The notes beneath the pieces were generated by a model. It was not told where the DNA came from and did no database searches. It saw only the letters and a list, made by a program, of their open reading frames with translations. Positions 44,835 to 56,632 of a stretch of 64,000 nucleotides of DNA are shown piece after piece. The DNA is from Chrysoperla carnea (lineage: Eukaryota > Arthropoda > Insecta > Neuroptera > Chrysopidae): NCBI RefSeq assembly GCF_905475395.1, contig NC_058340.1:64644181-64708180 (forward strand), written 5' to 3'. The translations under genes and the position numbers were made by a program. Position 1 is the stretch's first letter, and every line of letters begins with the position of its first letter.

Positions 44835-47643
44835 ATGGCTAAAAGTTTAACATTATGTCGTATATTATCTAATAATTTATTCCGCATACAGCCTACTTGT
44901 CAAATAAATGGTAAAATGAAAATATGTCTAAAAATACTCATGTAATAATATCACATTTTTTTCGATTAATTCTCGAACAGTTCGATACCTATACTCAAAA
45001 GAAGCACTAGGAATTGATGGATATGAACAAACTCGACAACGTGTATCAACACAATTCACAAATATGGAAGAAAAATTCAAAACTAAAATGGAAGAATGCG
45101 TTGATCCAAAAGCCGCTACAATGATATTTACCGAAGATTTAAAGAATATGATACATCTTGCTAAACCTGAAGAACGTGATCTAAAATTAATTCATGATAT
45201 GATTCTAAGGTAAAATTATATGCCATCCCATATTTTTACCTTTTTTTCGAAAGCAATAAAATATTCTCTGTTTTTTATAACATATAGTCTAAGGTTATAC
45301 GGACACTAACGTGTGTTTGGCGTGAGTCTCACGCTAAAATAATTTGTAGTATAAGCGTTAACATAACACTATCAAAATTTTCTGGAGCTTTTCTTAGATT
45401 TAATTTAGCGTGAATGAAAGCTTTTATTTTTCACAGTACTGTAAATGACAATTTTTGCACTGCGTTATTTTAAAATGCGTTAATAAAAACTCGCAATTCG
45501 AACTAGCTCATTAGAGGCAAAGCCGAGGTTCAGTGAATGAACGCAATCACAGGCTTAATCAAAAAGAAAAAAAAGAACTCGCAGACCTGTGCCAAGTTGA
45601 TCTTATTAAAGACATGGTCAACTCGTGGATCAATGAATGAACATTTTTTTTACCTGACATTCTACGAGCTTTTTTAAGAAAAGTCGTTAAAGATAGCGTT
45701 AATGTTAAAAAGTCTGTTAGATAGACGATAGTATCCGAATTACCGTAAAATATATGTAATTCAAAACTTTCAAAACTTCTTTGTCAGGTTTCATTTAAAT
45801 GGTTTCAAAATTAATTTCTAAATTTTATTCTAGATTTAATAAGCAAAATACATCTTTACGTTTTGGGAACTTTATATTTGGACCAGTTGTTATGCGAATG
45901 TTTTACTTTTTAAATAAACCAGAAGAAGCTTTACAGTGCTTTAAAAATCCAGATTTAGATGGATTCTTCGATCAATTAATGTCGTATCAAATTTTAATGG
46001 ATTTACTATTTATTAACGGGAAATATGATGATGTTTTGGAAGTGTTCGAAATAATTCGAGCAAAGCAAATACAAACAGCTAAATTTCCGAAACAAGCTGT
46101 TGTTCTTACTTTAGCATCTTTATACAAAAAGGTAAAATCAATTTTGTTTTAAATATTACTAACGTATAGAGTTAACGTTTTTATAACGTATATTCATAAC
46201 GAGTTCTTTTTTTTAGAATACGCCGGAAAGTTTGGACGCAGCATTAAAATTATGGGAAGAATTACGAACTGTTGGACATGTGCCAATTAGAAAAGCATGT
46301 ACATTTATGGCTGGTTTAGCTTTAAATCAAGGAAAACCACAAATTGCTTTAGAAGTTTTATCAAATATCAACAATCAGACATATATGACAATTCGTAATC
46401 TGAAAGTAAGTTAGAAAGAAAACCATCATTCGTAGATTTAGAATCTTTACGTATTATGGTGGCCACATAACTGGAAAAATTTGGAAATGTCAATAAAGAA
46501 CATGAAACTAAAGAACCACAATAAAAAATCTTTATTGATAGATTTTACAGGGGCCCTATTTTTAAAACTGGCTACAATCGCAAAATTTCTTAATCCACCT
46601 ATGCCTCTTTTACTATTTGTTTGTTAAAAATTAACCAGGATAAATTTTTTAAATGTTATTTTAGGTAGCGGCATTATCCGAAATTAATCGATTAGAAGAT
46701 GTTATACAAATATTAAAAAGTGTCCTAGAAATTGATAGACCTGGCCAACAAAAATTTACATTTAATATTGATGTAATTGAAAAAGCAAACTCTGCTGTGC
46801 AGAATTCATCGAACAAAGAAATTATCACTACTTTTGAACGTATCATTACCCACCTAAAAGAAGGCGGCCATATTACAGAAAATGTAAGTTTTGTATTATT
46901 TTAAAATTTGTTAGTTCTATTGAATTGTTCCCAAGAATTAAAAAGGAGAATTATTACAAATCCTCCTCAAGCGCTGTGTGTCATCTTGGTTTTTTATATA
47001 TTTTTATTATGAAATTATTACATTTATTTCAAGTCGAAAGTTCCTCGTGTATGATATTTTTAATAGCTTTTTCTATCTCAACCCATTATACCACTTTGCA
47101 TATGAGGGTGAGACTGTTAACTTCAATAGAAAACGCACATTACGTATTTTCATTTGAAAAATATAAACGAAAAAACTACACAGAAGCCGATATTCGATGA
47201 TGGGTCCTTTAAATATCCGGTCTAGAACGTAACTAACTCCGTCACTTCTGTTTGTTCTATGAGAGTAACTCAACTTATATGTAACCCCTTCGTGCCTTTA
47301 TTCATATAGAACAGGAATCACGGAGTTGGTTTCGTCCTAGACCGGATATCTAGGGTACTCGGGCTCGAGTCTCTGCTTTCTTTCGTTCTTTCTATTTGTT
47401 CAAATAATATGTTTATGTTTAATGTTTGCCAGATATTTTAATTTTTTTTCTTTTCTTTTGTAGACATTGGATACCGATTTATGTCGAGATGTTTTACCTA
47501 ATTTTAATGCAAATTTCAATAGGAATCCAAGGTTTAATGACAATCGACAATATAATAATCGACGATTTACGAATTCAGAAAATCGTTATGAACGGAATTT
47601 CAGGCCACAACAAACGAGACCTGGATTAGAAGATTTACAATAA
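44835..47643 (+). CDS. PTCD2: PTCD2, mitochondrial pentatricopeptide-repeat protein
   Basis: Six exons: 44835-44910, 44981-45209, 45834-46131, 46217-46405, 46665-46883 and 47464-47643, all with GT-AG borders, giving 396 residues. The N terminus (MAKSLTLCRILSNNLFRIQP) is basic and hydroxylated without acids, like a mitochondrial presequence. The core contains RFGNFIFGPVVMRMFYFL and the DGFFDQLMSYQ segment, which I recognise from PTCD2, followed by helical-hairpin repeats. The last exon encodes an Asn/Arg-rich tail ending RPGLEDLQ. Mammalian PTCD2 acts in the matrix on processing of cytochrome b RNA; a like role here is inference. Human PTCD2 has a similar length. Intron 5 contains a long hairpin (listed separately). 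AATAAA at 47679-47684 is the likely poly(A) signal. Confidence 0.88.
47213..47350. repeat. Long hairpin in PTCD2 intron 5
   Basis: Arms of about 48 bases (47213-47262 and 47301-47350) pair with few mismatches, from ATATCCGGTCTAGAACG on the left to CGTCCTAGACCGGATAT on the right, around a loop of about 38 bases. It is transcribed with PTCD2. It may be a tiny foldback element or a hairpin RNA precursor; no second copy was noticed here. Confidence 0.65.
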
Positions 47644-47678
47644 ATTATATGTAATGTATATTAGTTTTTTTAATCGTT

Positions 47679-47684
47679 AATAAA
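47679..47684 (+). terminator. Polyadenylation signal of PTCD2
   Basis: AATAAA 36 bases after the stop codon, within TTAATAAACTG. Confidence 0.6.
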
Positions 47685-47689
47685 CTGTT

Positions 47690-48483
47690 TAGTTATAATT
47701 TTTTTGATCCATTTTTAAGGTTCCGTAGCGAAACGGAATAAACGTTTATTTTCTAGAATTATCGGACAAAATTGACTCAACCAGTCATAAGTCTAGGATC
47801 AAGCGTAGTATTTAGCAGTCATTTAAGAACCTCTAAAAATTTGAAGACTTGTCAAGGTCGTGTCTTATAACTTGATTCCATACGAAAATTTTCATTACTG
47901 GAAAACTTTTAAGGCAAAAAAAGATCACATTGAGCAAAGCAGTCGTTCTGAAATGACTTGAAAATACTACACCTGGCTCTAGTCTAAAAAGAATGTATAT
48001 TAAAATTCCGAATTCGTATTGAATAATTGTTTGTTGATATCGAAAGTTTTATTAAAAGGTTTTCATTAAAAATAAAAGCCATTTAAAATAAATTAATTTT
48101 TTAATTAAAATAATCCTTACATTTACAATTTTCATTAAAAAGTGAAATATGTCTTTATAATTACTTAACTAAATTTCTAAATTAAGTTTTGTACAATAAA
48201 TTTTGGGTAAATCCAAATATACAGCTATTAAAACTCTCGCAATTCAATCAACGAAAAAAATTTACTAATTATGTGCGTTATTTTCAATATTTTCAACAGG
48301 AATTGTATTTTTTTACATACTTAATATTTACAAATAGAATTTCATACTGGTAACAATAATTTAGAAATTAAATATAATCTTAGGGAAATACTTGAATTAA
48401 TTTCCTTTTCAAATTAATAGGAATGAAATTGAAAGGAACTTTTTTTATTTCTTGTTCATTTCAATTTGAATGAAGTTGATAAC
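47690..48483. other. Intergenic, no gene seen
   Basis: AT-rich. A patch at 47720-47745 (GGTTCCGTAGCGAAACGGAA) looks like the edge of a dispersed insect repeat, with a weaker echo near 8155-8185. Nothing else recognised. Confidence 0.5.
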
Positions 48484-48991
48484 TTAAGGTAGTGTAGCAG
48501 TATCAAAGTATCGATTTTACTGGAATCCCACCAGCACCACGAAGTGTACCCAAAATTGAAGTAACATTCGAATTGGATGCCAATGGTATATTGAATGTAT
48601 CGGCCAAGGACAGCAGCAGTGGCAATTCAAAGAACGTCACCATCAAAAACGATAAAGGTCGATTGTCTCAGAAAGAAATCGATCGAATGTTACCCGAAGC
48701 TGAGAAGTACAAAGAAGAGGATGAACGGCAACGAGAAGTAATTGCAGCAAGAAATCAACTAGAAGGTTACATCTTCAATTTGAAACAAGCCGTAGAAGAT
48801 TCTGGCGACAAATTGGATTCAAGCGATAAAGAGAAGATCAAATCAGAATGCGAGAATGCGCTACAATGGTTGGACAACAATCGTTTGGCTGATAAATCAG
48901 AAATTGAATATCGCATGAAAGAATTAACAAAAACTTGTAGTCCAATAAATAGTAGTTAACTCTGACCCACAATACTGTCATACTACCTTAA
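48484..48991 (+). mobile_element. TTAA-flanked TIR element carrying a captured Hsp70 fragment
   Basis: The 508 bp unit begins TTAAGGTAGTGTAGCAGTAT and ends with the inverted form of TTAAGGTAGTATGACAGTAT. The two 20-base ends differ at three positions and include TTAA on both sides. The start matches the TTAAGGTAGT end of the element at 12986. Between the ends is almost nothing but a piece of Hsp70 coding sequence. This is the arrangement of a non-autonomous DNA transposon that has captured a host gene fragment. Confidence 0.8.
48512..48958 (+). pseudogene. Hsp70 fragment (substrate-binding domain end and lid)
   Basis: Corresponds to about residues 459-603 of the neighbouring Hsp70 genes, from the GIPPAPR segment to KELTKTC, then four foreign codons and a stop. 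There is no ATPase domain, no EEVD tail and no ATG at the front; an in-frame TAG lies just before it. By my count it differs from the functional copies at about 16 of 435 bases, yet the frame is open throughout. It shares DSSDKEK with the left gene. Changes such as AEAEK to PEAEK suggest no chaperone function. It may produce a partial peptide or antisense/small RNA if transcribed, but this is not shown. Confidence 0.9.
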
Positions 48992-49440
48992 TTTCAATAA
49001 GAAATAAAGAGTTTTTTTACTAAGAATCAACTTATCAATAACAGAAATAGCCTAAGAGCCAATAGTCGACTAACTAACGATAGTATTTCAGCAAGTTAAA
49101 CTTATCGTTTGGAAGTAATGATATCAAATGTTATTGCATAAAACGGACCTGAGCGTAAATGTCCTTCTAACAAGTGTGTGACTTAAAAAAATTTTACATC
49201 CTATCTTTTTCACTTTTTACATCCTAACTTTTCAAAAGAATGTCGAGATTTTAAGTCTGTTCTGACTCTTATGACTACAATTGCTATGTACCTGAATTTA
49301 CCACCATCTTCAAATTAAAATAAGATGGTCTGCTGACATTATCTGTAATTATGTAATTGGAAACTTCACATTAAAATTTGTCAAAACAACTTAACATCTA
49401 ATAAACGTGTTTCTACAAAGTTATCCAAATAATAATTGAT
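48992..49440. other. Intergenic, 3' side of carboxypeptidase gene
   Basis: AT-rich; must include the 3' UTR of the minus-strand carboxypeptidase gene. No repeat or open frame recognised. Confidence 0.5.
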
Positions 49441-52426
49441 TTAAGGTTTTGGAAGAGGATGTTTGCCGTACCAACCACTTTTATAGTAATTAAATTCTTT
49501 ATTATCCACATCGCTCATAAAATTTTCATCCATGTTGTTATAATCAACCTGAAATTAGGAATCATTTATTTTAATATGTTCCCAATAAACAAAATACGTT
49601 TAATAACAGTTTTTAGGAGGTCTGGTTACTTCTGTTTTAAGTTTGGCCGCTATGTGTGTGTGTATGTCTGTAACACCGTAGCTCCAAAACGAATGGACCT
49701 ATTTTGATTTTTTTTTTGTCAGGTAATTTAATGGAGAGAATGAGAAAATGGTATAGTTAAGCTGCTGCATTCTATTGAGTGGAGGAATGAATTATATGAT
49801 GTTTAGGAATTTAAATGATGTGATTTCAAACCATTATGTTGACATTTGTCTGAATTTCGTTACATCGGATAAACAGGCCTATTATCCGAGTTTTCCAAGA
49901 ACCTAATTGCTTGTCAAGAAGTAATTACACTGATTAAGAAATTCGGTTCCCTCCCAATTGCTTGAAATAAATGGTTTGGGTTAGTTATATCATCAAGGAT
50001 TTCTATTTAAATTTGATAATGGCCATGTTATATTTACCGTGATTGGTTTTAATCGAAAATCAACTCGTTGCGCTGGAAATCCAGATTTATTGTATACGGT
50101 AATTATTTTACTGTTTGGTAAAAATCCTTCTCGATATGCTGTAACTTTATATCTGCCTGGTGTTAATAATCTGAAATAATCTCCATTATGAACTAAAACA
50201 AAAATAAATATTTCTTAGAACAAAATTTCTCAAATTATTTGAGGATTACTGAAAATACCTGAAGTAATATCGTGCTCAATATCGTAAGCGTTATGATCAG
50301 TAATATTTCGTACGTGAATAACAGCGTTTGGTATTCCTTCTTTTGTCAAGGCATTATATACCATCCCTTTTATTCCAATATGCGACTAAAACGAAAGAAA
50401 ATTAATTTTAGTCCTTTTTTGGGTGAACTAGAATTATATCGAATGACAATAGCAGATTCTAACATGAAGAAGAAGAAATATCTCTAAAAATTTGGATGAA
50501 CTTACCTGCCAAATAAAATTAATTAAAGCATCCTTGTTTCGTATCCACTCGTTTGGTAAATCCTCTACCGGTGGATATTTATCACATCCAATTTCCAAAG
50601 TAATATCGAAATCGTTACAAGATAAATAACTAAAATCTTGCATTCCTAAAAAAAACAATTTCACTTTAGTTATAATATCTAAACTTTAGGGTATTACACC
50701 CATTTTTGATGTCTCAATCAGATTCTATAGTGCTAATAAAACATGGTGGGTACTAATTCACAGTGTTAAAAAAAAAATTAGAAAAACAGAAAACTTTGAA
50801 TTGAATTTTAAAATTTATTTTATTATTTTATGAACTAAAACTAACATTTTCCGACAGTTTTTGATTTTTTTCTCATTTTTCTAGAGTAAAATAGCCTGTT
50901 ATCTTGAAAAATTACCTCCTTGTAGACTATACCATTGTGCTCCATTCGTAATTCCGCCACGTTTACCAAAATCGTTACTATCTTCAGCACATCCTTTACG
51001 ACTTGGATCCGCCATGTCAGCATGATATGTAGAATATGATTGTGCTAAGTATCTAAATGTATTATCATCAGGGGACGAACTATATTCACCATTTGGACGT
51101 CCAGATCGACTTTCATCGTACGGATAATTTGCAACTAAATCGCCACCATGTAAATTTGCTGATAGTACAAACGGTATTTGCATTATAAATCGTATAACTG
51201 CCCTGGTTTCAGGTTGAATCTACAAGAAATCATCAATTTTTATAAAACAGTAAGTATATAGAAATAATTAATTTTTGCTCGCAATTCGGAATTTTTTTTT
51301 TATGATTCTTTAATTCTTACCGGTTCTGTTAAGCGTTCAACTTGTGCTAGTAAATGATTATTATGATATATATGATTTTCTTCATTACTAAATGCAATTC
51401 TATCCAAATCTGGGAAGTTTCTGTTTAAATCCACTGAATTATTATTTAAACGGCCTATTAAGAAATCATTTCCTCCCTAAAAAACAAAATGTTGTAAATT
51501 AAAGAAAATCCGAAAAATACTTAAAAATTAATTGAAACAAATGAAAACAAACAATTGACTGAGTAAATTGTTGAAATATCCTGTATACAAAGTGTTGAAT
51601 GTCAGTGCTTGCGTTTATTTTTTATAAATTAGAAGAATTTAAAAAATATGTATTGTTACGATAAAATGTGTAATAGGCCAAATATACTTAAGTGTAATGT
51701 GTTTTGCCTATACAGTAAAGCAAAATTCAAAATGAAATTAACGATTTTTACCATATCAGTAGCTAATTGCCAACCATCTGGATTCATCGAAGGCATTATA
51801 TGTATACGTGTAGCTTCAATTAATGCAACAATATCTGGATCCCTTGCATTCCATTGTTCGCATAAATAATCAACCAATTTTAATAACATTTCTCTACCAA
51901 GAACTTCATTACCGTGCATATTTGCTATATATTTAAATTCAGGCTTCACTAAAAAATTACCAAAAGTATTTGTTATTTTTCTACATAAAAGTATTTAAAA
52001 AACGAGTTCAGTTGAGATACACTCGCGGTATTCGAGAACAATAAAAAACTTGTGAAATAAATTTTATTTTTCACCGCTTCCATCTTATATATATTACGAG
52101 ATTTAACTGGCGCATATATTTAACTACAAGATAATGTTAAATAATGCAAAAAAATAAATGAATGTGTTTAACTTACTTAATTCATGATGACCGGGTCGTA
52201 AAGAAAACTCAATCACGTATAACGGTACCCCACGCACAGATTTTTCATCGAGCGTATAAACTCGCGTAATATTTGAACATTTTGCATGAACATCCATTAA
52301 TACTTGTACTAATTCCTCATTATTGTGGTGTTTAAATTCAAAAGCTGAATTCACATTAAAATAAACAAGAATTGCAAAAAAAATTGGCATTAAAGACGAA
52401 GACCAGCATATGGAAGCAAAAGCCAT
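49441..52426 (-). CDS. Secreted metallocarboxypeptidase, M14 N/E (CPE/CPM) type
   Basis: Eight exons on the minus strand: 52177-52426, 51752-51948, 51321-51476, 50916-51219, 50506-50645, 50259-50385, 50038-50192 and 49441-49548, giving 478 residues. A signal peptide ([20 protein letters not shown] onward) leads into a catalytic domain that removes C-terminal basic residues from peptides. The zinc ligands are His95 and Glu98 in [10 protein letters not shown] and His225 in NLHGG. Asn167-Arg168 (VDLNRNFPD) bind the substrate carboxylate, and Glu320 in [12 protein letters not shown] is the catalytic base. A transthyretin-like domain follows (about 350-435, [17 protein letters not shown]). There is a single catalytic domain and no membrane anchor at the end (HPLPKP), unlike three-domain CPD/silver. 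An in-frame ATG at 52543 would add 39 residues with another hydrophobic stretch; I prefer the later start for its clean signal peptide. Confidence 0.9.
51536..51610. repeat. End fragment of the palindrome-ended family in carboxypeptidase intron 2
   Basis: Contains AAACAAACAATTGACTGAGT and TTGTTGAAATATCC, the conserved terminus of the family, followed by ACAAAGTGTTGAATGTCAGTG as also seen at 9120-9150. Confidence 0.55.
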
Positions 52427-52964
52427 GGTGATCGTAAACACACTAACAACAGTATGAAAAATAAATACAATCAATTTTTCGTTATTTATCTGACGTTTTT
52501 CCCTTCTATATAGGAAAATTGAATTAGGTATTATATTGGTCATGCGTTGTTTAAATTGTTCATACTCTTATACACCACCCCCAACTTTTATTTAACCTCT
52601 ATGCGCAGAATGAGAGGTTCAATGTATAAGGGAAAGTGAGGGCACAGTGGAAAACTTGATATCGAGAAACAATCGCAAGCACCCCCCCCCCTGATAGATC
52701 GATATTTCGGTACACAATTTTTACAACCCACACACAGGGAAAATACTTTCCGCTTTATAAAACCTTAAGGAATACATGTAGGAATAGTGCTTTGTATATA
52801 GAGGACGTGTGGCGCTCACTAGAGTTTTTATCAATAGAGAGCTTTGAATGAGAGTTTACGTCATTGAATCGAGAATATTACGTTTTTGTTACCTTTTAAG
52901 TGTGTATCGATTTTAGTTATTTACACACCGTCAATTAGATTAGATAATATTATTACCAAAGATC

Positions 52965-53395
52965 AAGAAACTACTCTTCCAATCGGCAAATGAATACGAT
53001 TTTTGGAGTTTATGAGCCAAAATTACTTTATAAACTGAGTTTCATCAAATTTCGAAAAAAAAAAAATTTTTGTCGATTTTTTTTAATTTTTTCTAAGGGC
53101 CCTTCAGAAAATTCCAAAAAATTGGAAAAAAATTATATCCAATTTCGACAAAACTCAATACATAAGGTAATTTTGACCCAAAAACCACAAAAATCGGGTT
53201 CATTTAACGATTAGGCGACTAGTTTTCGAGATAATGTCAAAAATCGATACTAGATGGTGATTTTCTCAGAAACTACTCTTCCAATCGGCAAATGAACACG
53301 ATTTTTGGAGTTTATGGGTCGAAATTACTTTATAAAATGAGTTTCATCGAATTCTGAAATAAAAAAATTTGGTCGATTTTTTCTAAGGGGAAGAT
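52965..53395. repeat. Tandem units related to the core of the 12986 element
   Basis: About one and a half units of some 300 bp with CGGCAAATGAATACGATTTT at 52984 and a near match at 53287, each followed by GAGTTTATG and TGAGTTTCATC. No TTAAGG ends are visible. Weaker relatives occur at 54355-54715 (in the ankyrin gene intron) and 32880-33060. Confidence 0.6.
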
Positions 53396-53435
53396 ATTAT
53401 CCTTCTTATTTTTAAGAAAATATTTCATTCTTTAG

Positions 53436-53540
53436 GGCCTGTAAGTGAATTAATAGAACCAGTTCTAACCCCAATAGTAAAGTTGATATTTAATGTTGGG
53501 AAACGTATAATAGTTGTCGCAGGAGGACTTGGAGCATGAT
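53436..53540 (+). other. Possible short coding exon, unidentified
   Basis: After TTCTTTAG an open stretch reads PVSELIEPVLTPIVKLIF then NVGKRIIVVAGGLGA and a stop, ending near 53540. Composition is more protein-like than its surroundings and the hydrophobic end looks membrane-associated. I cannot find a preceding exon, because the 5' side is tandem repeat. It may be the last exon of a very small gene, a fragment, or chance. I do not recognise the family. Confidence 0.25.
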
Positions 53541-53889
53541 GAAAAACATGATTTGGATGGCATACATACAAAATTTTGTTCTTAAATTCAAAAAAGATAC
53601 TTTTTTTATTATTTATTTTTTTGTAATTTTTAAACTAAATGGCTGCAAAAGCGTTGCCATCAAAATTTCATCCCAATCTTCAATACCAGAAGGAAAGGAA
53701 GTACTAGAAAATTCTTTCAAATAAAAATAATTTAAAATAAAAAATATATTTATTGCTTTTTATTTACAAATATTTTACAATAATTTAAGTAAACTTCACT
53801 CGATCATCATTCATCATAACAAAACACATAAATTAAAAATTTAAAGAAAACTCCGGTACAAAATCATATGTGGTCGACTCGTTCATAGC

Positions 53890-54035
53890 ATCGTAACTCC
53901 TAAGTGGGTGAACCAATTTTGATTTTTTGTTTGCTTGATAGGTAATTTGATCGATTTTATTCTTATCGAGGCACATAGACATAACGGTCAAAGTTAAAAC
54001 ACCGCTCTTTTTACGTCGGAGGTTAATAAAATAAA
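53890..54035 (+). mobile_element. SINE-like fragment
   Basis: CATAGCATCGTAACTCCTAA and GATTTTTTGTTTGCTTGATA match the 5' part of 23860-24170. The end, AACACCGCTCTTTTTACGTCGGAGGTTA-like, resembles the tail of insect short retroposons. Confidence 0.4.
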
Positions 54036-54115
54036 CTTTAATTTGATAATAAAGTCAACATATAATTTTCAATGACGGCTTGTGCTGAAAACATATCATA
54101 TATTTAGTCTTAAAC

Positions 54116-55512
54116 TTAATCAATAAAATTACAAAGTTTATCAATACTTTTACCTAATTTACTATTATTTTCTACTGCTAAACTGTAAGCTGAATCCCCG
54201 GCATCATTACTCATCGTTATATCGGCACCGCGGAGTAACAATTCATTACAGCTATGTGGATGATCTCCATAAGCAGCATACATTAAAGCAGTATTACCCA
54301 ACTGTAATTAAAAGAGTAATTAAAACTCAAAAATTATAAATTAGCAGCGCATTGGACATTATTTTTCGAAATATGTCCAGAATTGCTTCGAAATAATAGC
54401 TTTTCGTACATTATTTTACGCGAAATCATAAAACTATTATCCCAGTTGTTAAATGAATCCAGTTTTTGTATTTTTTGTGCTAAAATTACCCCATTTACCA
54501 AATTTCAACAAATTCCGAAACAAACTTTTTGTTTTTTTCTCGATTTTTTTAAGAAGTTTCTTAAGTCAATAATCGGGGAAAATATTATATCTCCGATTAC
54601 GATAAAAATATTTATATATGGTCATTTTAACCCAAAAAAATACAAAAAACGGGTTCATTTGATGATTGAATGCATAGTTTCTGAAATTACATCCAAAATC
54701 TAGTAATTTCTTCCTGATTTCAGCTAATTCGTTCGAAAATGTATGCTTAATGGTCAAATGAACTACATTTACTTAACTTTTGTGTAACTCCCCCCCCCCC
54801 TCTATACATATTTTTCTAATCAGCTTTACCTACAAAAATTGAATAGAAAATAATATTTTTCTCGAAGATTTCCGAAATGCTAGATTTCCGAAGTTATAGA
54901 ATATCATAAAGAGAATTTTGAATTAAAAATTACATGGTCCGTATGATTCACTAAAGCTCCTTCATTCAACAATATTCTCACAACATCATGATGTCCACCA
55001 GCCGCCGCTAACAACAACGAAGTTTCACCATCTTGTCCAACATAATTCACCTTCGCACCGTTTGCAATCAAACGAATAATTGCAGTCATTTGTCCATATG
55101 CAGCGGCCCATTGTAACGCAGTTAAACCATTACTATCGACAATATCCACCGATGGTTCATTTTTAATATCATGCACTGTAATTTCACCTTGGCCCGCTCG
55201 TGTATGAAAATTGATATCTGAATCATGTGGTATTGGGGTCTCGGTTTGTGTATTACCACGTTGTAAATTTGTTAGAACGGTACATTTCGATGATTTATAC
55301 GGTTGGAATGCACTTTTTCTAGTCGCATCTTGCCATCGACCTGGTGACCATTTTGTGTTAGCTGTTATTGATGAAGTTGATGTTGGAATTACTTCATCTT
55401 TTAATTTTGTTATCACGTTCGGTTGATACACATGATTTACTTCGGTTTTGATTAAATAATTATCGGAATAGGGGTCAGAACTTAAGTCAGTAACTTCTTG
55501 TTTTATTTCCAT
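54116..55512 (-). CDS. Ankyrin-repeat protein, ANKRA2/RFXANK-like
   Basis: Two exons, 54934-55512 and 54116-54301, join in phase 0 (NHTDH then LGNTALMYAAYG) for 254 residues. The first half (MEIKQEVTDLSSDPYSDN onward) is acidic and Ser/Thr-rich without a domain I know. The second half has about four ankyrin repeats, beginning DSNGLTALQWAAAYGQM at roughly residue 130 and including NYVGQDGETSLLLAAAGGHH and GNTALMYAAYGDHPHSCNEL. This pattern matches the RFXANK/ANKRA2 family, whose repeats bind PxLPxI/L peptides of, for example, class IIa histone deacetylases or RFX proteins. Which of the two it matches better I cannot say. The start is the first ATG of the open frame. Confidence 0.82.
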
Positions 55513-56632
55513 GGGTTAATTTCCATCAAAACCACAAACATCGGGAAAAAATATTTTAAATTTTTCAATTTGACATTTGAATATGTCAAACTTGTTATTT
55601 GCAGTGATACCAATCTGTCATTATTTTGTAATACCAAAATAATCTTGAAAACATAGCTGAACCCCCCTGAGTTCAGATTGATAGCTATTTGTACCTATAC
55701 TTTTTCCCAAAAGTCTCAAAATATTCGGTCCTTAACAAGTTCTAATTGTTATTTACTCATATTTCTAAAGCATTTAAAAAACCTGCCCATAAGACATACG
55801 TAATACCTAGAGCTTTGCAATAGCTCTCTTGTAAACACAGATTTATATGCTGAACTTAGATTGCTATTTGTATTTTTGCTAGCTATTTGTAATTTTGTAC
55901 CTTTACCTTTTCTCAAAAGTCTCAAAATATTCTCAGTTCTTAACAAGCTCTAATTTTCATTTACTCATATTTTAAAAGATTTAAAAGATATGTTCATAAA
56001 TGTACGCAAACAGACGGTGGGAAGGGAGGGGAGCAGTATACAAGATTGTGAGCGATTTTCATTAACAAAATCATTTTTCCATTTATTATTCGATAGTCTT
56101 CCTGTGGGAATGATAAAAAAACGAATAATTCTGGGACCTGCGAAAGAGAACGCACCGTTAATTTTTGTGTTTAAAGGTGTATTTTCTTGCTCATGCTTGA
56201 TGCTGATATGGAAGGTAGAGATAAGAAAAACCATCTTAAATAGGGGTCAAAGTCGAAAAGTATCCAGCTGAAAACAGAAAATAACATTTCTATAACTGAC
56301 CAGAATGGCGCTTGTGTAGCAAAAATTGTTTGATGTTATTTTCTCTGAAACTTGTTTAAATCTTTATCTTACTCTTATTACTTTTATGTTTAACTTTTGA
56401 CGCTGGATATAACTCTATTTCTTTGAGCTAGATAGAATCCTAACTTGACGGTCAAAGCCAGCGTCAAGCGTCATCATGAAGTTACATCTTAAGAAGTTAT
56501 TGTTTAGGAAATTTTGAAAGAAAATGTTAATTTAATTCTAATTATACTATATTTACAATAAAATAATTTACTATATTATTTGCAAAAATAACAGATTTAG
56601 AAATTACAAAAATTAAATGGCAAACTTTCTGG
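55513..56632. other. Ankyrin gene promoter side and YARS2 3' flank
   Basis: Contains a direct duplication (55640-55975), a partial MITE end near 56210, and open frames on both strands at 55965-56271 that have no family resemblance. The ankyrin gene promoter lies at the left and the YARS2 3' UTR at the right. Confidence 0.5.
55640..55975. repeat. Direct duplication of about 170 bp
   Basis: Two diverged units share GAGTTCAGATTG/GAACTTAGATTG, CTATTTGTA, TCTCAAAAGTCTCAAAATAT (second unit), TTAACAAG and TTTACTCATATTT. They are adjacent and in the same orientation. Confidence 0.6.

Larger units (their letters stand above)
52427..54115. other. Region between carboxypeptidase and ankyrin genes
   Basis: Holds the carboxypeptidase promoter, a poly-C run at about 52683-52692, the tandem repeat block 52965-53395, an exon-like stretch at 53436-53540, and a SINE-like fragment at 53890-54035. 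No further gene recognised. Confidence 0.5.

Noticed and set aside
48512-48958. A third functional Hsp70 gene
   Set aside because: Lacks the ATPase domain, start codon and EEVD tail, and is enclosed by transposon ends.
52124-52543. Longer carboxypeptidase start at 52543
   Set aside because: Adds 39 residues before an otherwise clean signal peptide; kept only as an alternative.
52683-54800. Poly-C runs at about 52683 and 54790
   Set aside because: Simple homopolymers; possibly assembly or polymerase slippage, with no feature attached.
55965-56271. Frames of about 90 codons on both strands
   Set aside because: Opposing frames over the same bases, no domain, and one overlaps a MITE end.
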